DNA of 51,516 nt from positions 1 through 51,516 of IMG/VR virus record IMGVR_UViG_3300021092_000057; one strand, 5' to 3'. This document shows positions 1-6,841 of the stretch, one piece after another. Made by a program: the position numbers and the translations under genes. The notes beneath the pieces were generated by a model, which was not told where the DNA came from, searched no databases, and saw only the letters and a list, made by a program, of their open reading frames with translations. This DNA is from a virus. How positions within the stretch are numbered: position 1 is the stretch's first letter; each line of letters opens with the position of its first letter.

Positions 1-410
1 AAGGAGGTGTCTGAAGTTCCTTTAAGTGTAGCACTTCCACCTGGTTTGCGTTGAATCAGAACAGAATCCTGATCATATTTCTTTCCCAATTTCTCAACTG
101 CTTTTTTAAACTTTCTTTTACCCATTTTTCCTGGAGTAACAATATGAGATTTTTCACCAACTTTTCTTTCCTGTGAGGTGCCTGGATTCTCTGTATATCT
201 ACCAGAGACTTTTGTAGGACCAGGAAGTCCAGCACCTCTAATATCACGTTCAAGTTGCCGTGAACGTGCTTTGTTTTCTGCTTTGGATTTGTCACCACGT
301 TGAGCTGACATAATTGCCATGCCACCCTTTTTTGATTTACTCATTACACGAGTAAGTGAGGTTTCATTTAAGTCTCTTGCTTCAGAGATAAATTCCTTAA
401 AGGTCTTCAT
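1..410 (-). CDS. Incomplete protein with T4-type capsid-targeting-like N-terminus
   Basis: The gene starts with ATG at 410 and runs off the left edge of the window, so only about 136 codons are visible. The protein opens MKTFKEFISEARDLNE, which closely resembles the capsid-targeting leader of the T4 internal proteins (MKTYQEFI-E-A type) that the gp21 protease cuts after Glu. The rest is strongly basic (runs of Lys and Arg such as SKSKKGG and GKMGKRKFKKAVEKLGKKY) and Gly/Ser rich, with no catalytic motif seen. I infer a packaged internal or DNA-associated virion protein, but the family is not recognised. It lies 22 bases downstream of the metallopeptidase gene in the same direction. The ribosome site is weak. 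Confidence 0.7.
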   Translation of the reverse strand, partial: MKTFKEFISEARDLNETSLTRVMSKSKKGGMAIMSAQRGDKSKAENKARSRQLERDIRGAGLPGPTKVSGRYTENPGTSQERKVGEKSHIVTPGKMGKRKFKKAVEKLGKKYDQDSVLIQRKPGGSATLKGTSDTS

Positions 411-432
411 TTGTATGAACTTTTTTAGGTAT

Positions 433-2619
433 TTAGGCAACAAGAGAAATGAACTCACCAAGAACTTTTTTGTTAAACTTTTTGACTTTAAGTGATTTAA
501 CAAATGCAGATTTGATCTGTGCCTTGGTTGCACATTCAGCAACTTCAAAGTCAGCATCCTGCGAAAGTGCCGATGAAGAGAGACCGAAGTATGCATGATA
601 ACCAGATTTGGTGATGGTAAAACTCTTCAGTTTTTTCCAATCTTCTTGAATTTTAATGTATTGTTTGTAGTCCTTATCAGAAAGAGAATGATAAAGACCA
701 ATAAAACGATTTACATCACGACCAGAAAGAACACGAATACCAATAAAATTAGTGGTAGGAAACTTATCTTTTAGGTTACGAAGAAGAATATCGGTAAATT
801 CATGATACCCATAACCAAACTTATAAGTGGTTCCAAGTTTGCGATCACGAAGAAACGCACTATTGGGATTTACGTGACGAGTTCCAAGATGAGATTCTTT
901 TTCCCAAGCACGTTTAACTTCTTGATGATAAGGAATGTAAGATGCTTCACCATCAGTCAAAACAATACATTGAACCTTTTGAAGTTTATTCTCACGTTGA
1001 AACTTGGGAAGAATCTGATGAAGACAAATCAGTGCTTCATTCAAAGGAGTGCCAGACAGACACAAACGGGATGGGTAAGTGTATTCGCAAGTATAAGTGT
1101 TGATAAAACACATAGCAAGCCTCCAAATGTTCATCATCTGATGCTCCAGTTCTCTACCAGAAACCTTACTGGTAAAAAGATTCATGAGTGAAAATTGATC
1201 TTCTACACAAAGCAAACCTTCCTTTTTTTGATAATGACAATCAAAATCTGCAGGAACATAACGTTGCTCATCATAATCATACCGACAACGACTCCATTCA
1301 TTTGTAAAGGCATAAACCTCAAACGGAATCGCAACTTTTTTGCAGAACCAAATCAAATTAAAAAGTTGTTTGCAAGTATCGAGAAGAACATTTTGCATAG
1401 ATCCAGACCAGTCCAGAATAAAAACTAGTCCATGATTCTTTCCATCAGGAATTACAGTAACTTTCTTAAAGAGATCTTCATTATACTTGTACGAATGAAG
1501 ACGAGCGGTATCAAGAACTCCAGTGCGAGCAGTAGAAGCACGGGAATAAGCATCTGCTGCCTTACGACACTCAAACTCCTTCACCAGATAATTGACTTCC
1601 TTCTGTGCAGCAACTTTAAACTTGCGATACTCCGAGTCTGGTTTCGCAAATAGATTGCAGGAAGAAATGTTACGTTCAGTTGCAATTTCATTATTATTTT
1701 TTTGCTGCATCTTAAAAGAATTATCAATTTCTTCATGAACTTCAGAATTACTTGCAATCACAGTATCAAGATTTACTTGAGGAATTTCCACATAAACATT
1801 CTCTTGATCGTTCATACCGACAAGATCACGAATTTTATCCTGAAGAGATTCAGCAGTACGAATCTCTGGATCCTTATCAGGAACTTGAGAATTATCTTGC
1901 GTTTGATCTCCAGAAGAAGATCCAGTTTCGTCAGATTGTTCTGGTTGTGAAGAATCAGATTGATCTTCTTGCTCATCATTTGGTTGTTCTTCCGACATCT
2001 CATTCGCAGAAGAATTAGAGTCACCTTGTTGTTGATGAGAATCAAAGTCAAAAACTTTCTGTTGCTGTTCTTTTTCTTTCTTACAATACTTATACAGTTC
2101 TTCGGCAGCAACCAGAACATCTGCAAAGGTTTCAGTTGCAGCGATTAGATCAATGATTTCTTTCTCTTCTGGATTGAAATCAAGAGTTACAAAGTTTCCA
2201 ACCTTGAAGTAAAGATTAGCACGATCTGCAAGATTAAATTTTGAAATGTTTTCATCCGCAAGTTGAAAGAAGTCCTCTTCATTCAGTTCTTTATAACCGT
2301 TGAAAAACGTTTTGGCAAGACCCATGTACTTGCGTTTCATCAGTTTCTCAATACGTGCGTCTTCGACCACATTCACAAACTGCTGAGGAACTTTTACAGT
2401 CTCCAACCAATCCTCATCGGGAGTGAAGAGAGCATGACCCACTTCATGACCCACGAGAAGGTCATACACAAGATTACTTGCCTTCTCCCACAGAGGAAGC
2501 GTAAGAACACGAGTATGAACATTAAAGCAAGCAGTAGAAACTTTCTTGTGCTCAACCACCAGATCTTCAGTAGCAAGCAGTTTGGCAAGTTGAGATTTGA
2601 TTTCGTGAGAGACAGGCAT
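433..2619 (-). CDS. Zinc metallopeptidase fused to von Willebrand factor A domain
   Basis: This is a 728-aa protein. The start at 2619 is chosen because AAAGGA lies 5 bases upstream; an in-frame ATG at 2643 lacks such a site. An HEVGH zinc motif (His58, Glu59, His62) is followed by NVVEDARIE, whose Glu86 is a likely third ligand. Residues about 205-290 form a Gln/Ser/Glu/Asp-rich linker that looks disordered. The C-terminal half is a VWA domain with DWSGS at Asp403 and a later LTDGEA, so the metal-binding MIDAS site looks complete. The layout recalls CobT-like VWA proteins that work with MoxR-type AAA+ ATPases; no such ATPase is in the window. Its role in the phage is unknown; processing or remodelling of a protein complex is an inference. 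Confidence 0.85.
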   Translation of the reverse strand: MPVSHEIKSQLAKLLATEDLVVEHKKVSTACFNVHTRVLTLPLWEKASNLVYDLLVGHEVGHALFTPDEDWLETVKVPQQFVNVVEDARIEKLMKRKYMGLAKTFFNGYKELNEEDFFQLADENISKFNLADRANLYFKVGNFVTLDFNPEEKEIIDLIAATETFADVLVAAEELYKYCKKEKEQQQKVFDFDSHQQQGDSNSSANEMSEEQPNDEQEDQSDSSQPEQSDETGSSSGDQTQDNSQVPDKDPEIRTAESLQDKIRDLVGMNDQENVYVEIPQVNLDTVIASNSEVHEEIDNSFKMQQKNNNEIATERNISSCNLFAKPDSEYRKFKVAAQKEVNYLVKEFECRKAADAYSRASTARTGVLDTARLHSYKYNEDLFKKVTVIPDGKNHGLVFILDWSGSMQNVLLDTCKQLFNLIWFCKKVAIPFEVYAFTNEWSRCRYDYDEQRYVPADFDCHYQKKEGLLCVEDQFSLMNLFTSKVSGRELEHQMMNIWRLAMCFINTYTCEYTYPSRLCLSGTPLNEALICLHQILPKFQRENKLQKVQCIVLTDGEASYIPYHQEVKRAWEKESHLGTRHVNPNSAFLRDRKLGTTYKFGYGYHEFTDILLRNLKDKFPTTNFIGIRVLSGRDVNRFIGLYHSLSDKDYKQYIKIQEDWKKLKSFTITKSGYHAYFGLSSSALSQDADFEVAECATKAQIKSAFVKSLKVKKFNKKVLGEFISLVA

Positions 2620-2788
2620 TGATTTCCTTTCGTATGAACCCATTATAAAACGAAAGGTCGCCTTTTGGACGACCCATGTGACACTTCTTGAACTGGGCAA
2701 GTCGTGCTTTTGCTTGCCTCAGTGCTTGCGGTTTAAGTTTTCGTTTCTGAGGTTTCCCAGAATTGTGCTTCCAGTTTGGGACTTGCAT
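2567..2788 (-). CDS. Small basic hypothetical protein overlapping the metallopeptidase start
   Basis: A 73-aa frame starts with ATG at 2788, 15 bases after the gp46 stop, and its end overlaps the metallopeptidase gene by about 50 bases. The N-terminal half is very basic (SGKPQKRKLKPQALRQAKARL) and looks like a real helical protein. The last 25 residues, inside the overlap, look like a frame shadow. The ribosome site is poor. It fills an otherwise empty gap of about 180 bases, which favours a real gene. Function is not recognised. Confidence 0.45.
   Translation of the reverse strand: MQVPNWKHNSGKPQKRKLKPQALRQAKARLAQFKKCHMGRPKGDLSFYNGFIRKEINACLSRNQISTCQTACY
2656..2674 (-). other. GC-rich stem-loop ahead of the metallopeptidase gene
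   Basis: GGTCG pairs with CGACC, and an inner CC/GG pair closes an AAAA loop with one bulged base. On the minus strand it is followed by a T-rich stretch (TTTCGTTTT). It lies about 37 bases upstream of the metallopeptidase start and inside the small overlapping frame. It could attenuate transcription or be a chance result of the codons. Confidence 0.3.
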
Positions 2789-2802
2789 TGTTCTTGAGTG
2801 GT

Positions 2803-4515
2803 TCAGACCACCATACGACTAAAACCCTTTACCTTAGAAAACTTTAGGACACTTTCAAATCTGTCCTCAAGTCCAGTTTTATGAGAAATCACAAAAATGT
2901 TAGCATCCTTGATTACATAACGAATGATTTTTAAAAAATCATCTGTTCCAAATCCATCAAGAGAACTATCAAATACCTCATCAAGAATTAAAAGATTTGT
3001 GTTTGTTGAATTTTTATATCTAGCAACTTCTCTCCAAGTAAAAAGAAGTGCCAAGTCGATTCTTTGTTTTTCACCTTCACTAAAAGAAGAATAAGAAAAG
3101 TCTTCGTGAATTGGAGACTGGACTGTTTCATTAAACTCTTCATCGAGTTTAAAATTGATGTAGAAGTCCATCATTTGAAGATAACGATTGACTTGTTGAT
3201 TGATCAATGGTAGATACTTTTTGATAATCTTGGTCTTAACACCGTCATCTTTAAGTAAAGAGTATGAAAAGTCATAATAAACGATTTCATCTTTTTTGTC
3301 AGAAAGTTCTTCAAATGTTTTTTGGAGATTTTCTCTGAATTGTTCTAATTTCTCATGTTCAGAATTTCTGTTTTCAAGTTGTTCGGTAAGAGTTTGAATT
3401 TCAGATTCAAGATCTCGTATTTGTCTTTGATTAAGAGAAATGCGAGTGTTGTTTTGAGAAATCTCATGATTGAATTTAGTAATCTCCTTAGATAGAACTG
3501 TGAACTGACGCTCTCTTTCTTGTTCAAACTTTATGGTATTTTCAAGTTCTTGAAAACCTTTTTGAAGTTCCTTTATTTTATTTTGAGCATCATCAATTCT
3601 ATTTAACCTAAACTCTTCTTCAATCGTTTGAGTGCAAGTCGGACATACCGTATTTTCCGTAAAGAACTTATGCTCTTTGGTAGTGCTGGATACTTTCTGA
3701 GAGATTTTACCCTTAAGATTGTTAAGTTTCCCTAACTTTTCGGCGGCACCAGTAACCTCTTCCTGATCTTTGGTGTATCGGAAAATATCTTCTTCGGTTT
3801 TAGAATTTTCAAGCATATAAACACCAACTTCGTCCATTAACTTGGCAATCTTATCTTGGTTGGCATTTATGTTGGCATTTCCACGATTTTCAAGTTCCTC
3901 AATAAAGTTTTTTTGCATTTTCATTTTATCCTTTAGAGAATCTTTTTTTAACTCTAAAGTTCTAATTTCTTCTTTCAACGAACGAATTTTATCTTTAATA
4001 AGAATACTCATCGAAGAGAAAATTTTAATGTCCAGTAAATCTTCAATAACTTCTCTACGATTTGCAGCAGAAAGTTGCATGAAAGGTACAAAAGTACTAG
4101 ATCCTAAAATTACAATCTGAGTGAAAGATCTATAATTCATTTTTAAAACAGTTTGTTCAAACCATTTTTGTTGATCTATAGATGATGCAGATTGATCCAA
4201 TAAAACTCCATTTCTATGAACTTCAAAAACTGCTGGCCTAATTCCACGTATTACTTTCCATTCGGTTGAACTAATAGAAAATTCAATTTCAACAACACAT
4301 TCTCTTTCGTTTGTGGTATTGACTAATTGAGGTTTATTAATTTTACGAAAAGGTTTTCCAAAAAGTGAAAATGTTAGAGCATCAAGAACCGTTGATTTTC
4401 CAGCACCATTTGTACCAACGATCAAAGTATTATTGTTTTTTTGAAAATCAATTTCAGTCCATTGGTTTCCTGTGCTTAGGAGATTTTTCCAACGAATTTT
4501 TTTAAACAAAATCAC
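2803..4515 (-). CDS. 46: gp46 recombination endonuclease subunit (SbcC/Rad50-like)
   Basis: At 570 aa this is close to the usual T4 gp46 size. Walker A GTNGAGKST is at residues 34-42. Two charged coiled-coil arms flank a CPTC zinc hook near residues 290-293. The ABC signature (SFSEGEKQR, near 473) and Walker B LLILDE (near 510) follow. With gp47 it forms the ATP-driven nuclease that resects DNA ends for recombination-dependent replication and, in T4, for host DNA breakdown. The gene follows gp47 and the DUF3110-like gene, 9 bases after the latter. A 5-bp hairpin (GTGGT/ACCAC) lies over its stop codon, without a T run. Confidence 0.95.
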   Translation of the reverse strand: MILFKKIRWKNLLSTGNQWTEIDFQKNNNTLIVGTNGAGKSTVLDALTFSLFGKPFRKINKPQLVNTTNERECVVEIEFSISSTEWKVIRGIRPAVFEVHRNGVLLDQSASSIDQQKWFEQTVLKMNYRSFTQIVILGSSTFVPFMQLSAANRREVIEDLLDIKIFSSMSILIKDKIRSLKEEIRTLELKKDSLKDKMKMQKNFIEELENRGNANINANQDKIAKLMDEVGVYMLENSKTEEDIFRYTKDQEEVTGAAEKLGKLNNLKGKISQKVSSTTKEHKFFTENTVCPTCTQTIEEEFRLNRIDDAQNKIKELQKGFQELENTIKFEQERERQFTVLSKEITKFNHEISQNNTRISLNQRQIRDLESEIQTLTEQLENRNSEHEKLEQFRENLQKTFEELSDKKDEIVYYDFSYSLLKDDGVKTKIIKKYLPLINQQVNRYLQMMDFYINFKLDEEFNETVQSPIHEDFSYSSFSEGEKQRIDLALLFTWREVARYKNSTNTNLLILDEVFDSSLDGFGTDDFLKIIRYVIKDANIFVISHKTGLEDRFESVLKFSKVKGFSRMVV

Positions 4516-4524
4516 AAATTTACC

Positions 4525-4794
4525 TCACATTCTTTTTCTGGGTGGAATTATTATGTCTTCTGGGGTAATTACACTATAGTCATAATTATACATCTCGCAA
4601 GTTTTAATTGCAATTTTATCGTCTACTTCAATAACTCTCATTTCTGGATACTCTTCATCTTCTTCTTCGAGCAACAATGCATACCTTTCAGCATCATCTT
4701 CCTCTTCAAACAAAAGTAACATTTTTTCACCATCTCGTGCTTCTAAAGCATAGGCACCATCATCTTCCATTCCTTTTACTGTTAAGATGAACAT
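4525..4794 (-). CDS. DUF3110-like protein between gp47 and gp46
   Basis: This is an 89-aa acidic protein. Its middle (LLLFEEEDDAERYALLLEEE, then a YPEMRVIEVD stretch) matches the pattern of the cyanobacterial DUF3110 family, in which an E-D-D-A-x-R-Y-A-x-L-L-E core is followed by a hydrophobic and Pro-containing strand. Its ATG overlaps the gp47 stop by one base (TAATG), so translation is probably coupled. The family function is unknown. The location suggests an accessory or inhibitor of the gp46/47 nuclease, which is inference. A cyanobacterial origin would support a cyanophage host. Confidence 0.75.
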   Translation of the reverse strand: MFILTVKGMEDDGAYALEARDGEKMLLLFEEEDDAERYALLLEEEDEEYPEMRVIEVDDKIAIKTCEMYNYDYSVITPEDIIIPPRKRM

Positions 4795-5834
4795 TATACC
4801 ATTTCACAAGCCTCTTTGTATATAGTTTGAAGAAGATTTACAATTTTAGATTTATCCATTTGAGTTTCTGACTCATTTACATAACGATTTAAAATTGAAA
4901 GAGTATCTTCACACTCTTCTGCTTCAAATTTATCATCCGATGGAAGTTCCATTGTTTCAACAATTTTTAAATCTTGAACGTTAGATTCAAAAAGTTTATC
5001 AACAAATTTTTCAAATTGTTTTGAATCGGTTTTTTTTCTAACAACTATTTTTACAATTTTGCCTTCAAAAGGTGAACTATTAAATGTTTGATGCGGAGTA
5101 TCTTCATAATAAAGACTATAAAACATTCTGTGAGGATTATTAATTGGAAGATGATCTAACGTTTCTGTGTCAAAGAGATGAAATCCTCTTTTATCATTTA
5201 AATCGTTCCAATAAATTTCATAAGGATTTCCAAGATAAAAAATTTTACCATTACTTGATCGTGTGTGATAATGACCAGAAAAAACTTTTTCAAATTTATC
5301 ATAGATTTGTGTTTCCATTCCACAATCCATGACATGTCCCCGATGAGCATAGAATCCGTTTAGTTCCAAATGACCCATCGCAACCAAAGCAGTGGTATTT
5401 TTAATTTTGCGAAAAGTTTTTTGTTCATTAGACGCATTAATCCACGGTATTAAAAGAACCTTAAGATTATCTAATTCAATTTCTTTAGGATCTGAATACA
5501 CAGTAACATTTTTATATTCCCGAAGTAATAAATCTACCGCATTTACTTCGTTTGTATTTTTATAATACGCTGTATGATTGCCAACAATTGTATGAACTTT
5601 AACTCCCATTTTTTGGAGTCTATCGTAATAATTATTTTTTGCCCACGAAAGTGCCGAGAAATCAATACCTTTGCGACTATCAAAGGTATCTCCCATGTCA
5701 ATCACTGTATTAATATTTTCTTTTTCTAATGTTGGGAAAAAGACATCATTATAAAACTGTAAAAAATAATCATGAAACACTTTAGAATTTTTTCTTGCTC
5801 CAAAATGCTGGTCGGTAATAATTGCGACTTTCAT
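4794..5834 (-). CDS. 47: gp47 recombination endonuclease subunit (SbcD/Mre11-like)
   Basis: This 346-aa calcineurin-like phosphoesterase carries the expected metal ligands in order: DQH (Asp8, His10), DMGD (Asp47, Asp50), GNH (Asn87, His88), MGH (His155) and GHYH (His189, His191). It is the nuclease partner of gp46. The ATG overlaps the gp55 stop by one base and its own stop overlaps the DUF3110-like start, forming a tightly coupled set 55-47-DUF3110-46. Confidence 0.95.
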   Translation of the reverse strand: MKVAIITDQHFGARKNSKVFHDYFLQFYNDVFFPTLEKENINTVIDMGDTFDSRKGIDFSALSWAKNNYYDRLQKMGVKVHTIVGNHTAYYKNTNEVNAVDLLLREYKNVTVYSDPKEIELDNLKVLLIPWINASNEQKTFRKIKNTTALVAMGHLELNGFYAHRGHVMDCGMETQIYDKFEKVFSGHYHTRSSNGKIFYLGNPYEIYWNDLNDKRGFHLFDTETLDHLPINNPHRMFYSLYYEDTPHQTFNSSPFEGKIVKIVVRKKTDSKQFEKFVDKLFESNVQDLKIVETMELPSDDKFEAEECEDTLSILNRYVNESETQMDKSKIVNLLQTIYKEACEMV

Positions 5835-6331
5835 TAACGGTTTAGTCTGTTATGAACATTATCCTTTATAGTATTATAATCTCCACCCATACCAGATGTC
5901 AAGTCATCTACAGAAAAAACCTCATCATATCCCGATCTTTCTATAATTTTAGATTTAATTTCTAATTGCTTCTTCTCCTTTTGTATTCTACGAAGAAACG
6001 CATAGTAAATAACTTGAGTAAAATAAGCAAAAGGATTTGTAGATTTCTCTGGATTAAAATTTGTGACACATTGAACGCAATTTTCAATTCCATCACCAAT
6101 CATGTCGTCTTTAAACATGTAATTTACAAAATTTGGTTTATAGGCAAGGTGATTTGCCATCTTATAAAAACACTCACCAATGTAATTAGTAAGTAAAGGT
6201 TTTGGAAGACCTAACTGTTCTGCTTGAGCAACTTCTCTTTTATAGACAATAATTGCCTGAAGAAAGTCGCTGTTATTGACATAATGCTCTGGTTTTTTCT
6301 TCTTTGGCATCGGCAAAAATACTTTTGACAT
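5834..6331 (-). CDS. 55: gp55 sigma factor for late transcription
   Basis: This 165-aa protein matches the T4-like gp55 type: a short sigma-70 relative with the region-2 core (F..Y..Q..YYAFLRRIQKEKK near residues 100-122) and little else. It directs host RNA polymerase to late promoters with an 8-base TATAAATA-like box, and many such boxes occur in this window. It is first in a coupled set with gp47 and gp46. A sigma-70-like promoter and a perfect dyad lie directly upstream (6347-6384). The ribosome site is weak (TAAG). Confidence 0.9.
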   Translation of the reverse strand: MSKVFLPMPKKKKPEHYVNNSDFLQAIIVYKREVAQAEQLGLPKPLLTNYIGECFYKMANHLAYKPNFVNYMFKDDMIGDGIENCVQCVTNFNPEKSTNPFAYFTQVIYYAFLRRIQKEKKQLEIKSKIIERSGYDEVFSVDDLTSGMGGDYNTIKDNVHNRLNR

Positions 6332-6346
6332 TTTTACTTATATTTC

Positions 6347-6363
6347 GTTATCAAAATGATAAC
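6347..6363. promoter_or_regulatory. Perfect dyad over the -10 of the gp55 promoter
   Basis: GTTATCA and TGATAAC form a perfect 7-bp inverted repeat separated by AAA. It includes the -10 box of the leftward promoter and lies 16 bases before the gp55 ATG. It could be a repressor or activator site, or a hairpin in the leader. Confidence 0.5.
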
Positions 6364-6384
6364 ATAAAATAATGATTTTGACAA
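6356..6384 (-). promoter_or_regulatory. Sigma-70-like promoter for gp55-47-DUF3110-46
   Basis: Reading left, TTGTCA (6384-6379), a 17-base spacer and TATCAT (6361-6356) each match the consensus at five of six bases. The start point would fall near 6349, about 18 bases before gp55. A middle or early promoter for the late sigma factor fits T4 biology. Confidence 0.6.
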
Positions 6385-6386
6385 AC

Positions 6387-6415
6387 TTGACAAGAGTATC
6401 AATTCTTGTTATAAT
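6387..6415 (+). promoter_or_regulatory. Perfect consensus sigma-70 promoter, rightward and antisense
   Basis: TTGACA (6387-6392), exactly 17 bases, then TATAAT (6410-6415) is a full consensus match. It points right, against all genes in the window. Transcription would begin near 6422 and run antisense through the small Sm-like gene (6446-6841). A 6-bp dyad (ACAAGA/TCTTGT, 6390-6409) lies between the boxes. GGAGG followed by ATG AAT AAT ATA TAC TAA just after the start point is a possible 5-codon leader, too short to claim as a gene. Confidence 0.6.
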
Positions 6416-6445
6416 AACTCTGTGGAGGTTGATGAATAATATATA

Positions 6446-6841
6446 CTAACTATTATAGAGTTTCTCTAGAGTAGCTCTTGCTTCTTCAACTGTACTGATG
6501 TACCCTTGATCTTTTGTTAGTTTGGAGTTGTCAATGTAATCAGTATTTTTTTTGTAAAAATAACAACTTATAAATTTATTATAAATTTTCATAATTTTAG
6601 AGTCTGTAACTTCACTAATGGTAATAATTTTATCCATTGACATCATGTATAAAGATTCATTTCCTGTTTTTATCCAAGGTTCTACTCTAACAACATTTAT
6701 TCCCATTTGTTCATGATCATTAGAGTTCATTAAAACAGGACAATCTAAGATGAGAAGTTTCTCATCATCAATGTAATTTACTATTGAAAGAACTTCTTCA
6801 CCAGATACTAATTTTAAAATTGCTAGAAAGTCTTCGTTCAT
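6446..6841 (-). CDS. Small protein, candidate Sm-like (LSm/Hfq) fold
   Basis: The protein is 131 aa. The N-terminal half is strand-rich with the pattern FLAILKLVSGEEVLSIVNYI, then LLILDCPVLM, which fits a family of marine phage proteins; a Sm-like structure has been reported for a metagenomic protein of putative cyanophage origin. The C-terminal 45 residues look helical (DQGYISTVEEARATLEKLY). Sm-like proteins bind RNA as rings; an RNA role here is inferred from fold resemblance only. The start is ATGA, overlapping the uvsW stop by 4 bases. A rightward consensus promoter downstream could produce RNA antisense to this gene. Confidence 0.75.
   Translation of the reverse strand: MNEDFLAILKLVSGEEVLSIVNYIDDEKLLILDCPVLMNSNDHEQMGINVVRVEPWIKTGNESLYMMSMDKIITISEVTDSKIMKIYNKFISCYFYKKNTDYIDNSKLTKDQGYISTVEEARATLEKLYNS

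Noticed and set aside
1752-2018. 88-codon open frame on the + strand
   Set aside because: It is antisense to the Gln/Ser/Glu-rich linker of the metallopeptidase-VWA protein, whose biased codons leave the other strand open.
6432-6449. Five-codon frame MNNIY after a GGAGG site on the + strand
   Set aside because: It is too short to call as a gene; recorded only as a possible leader of the antisense transcript.
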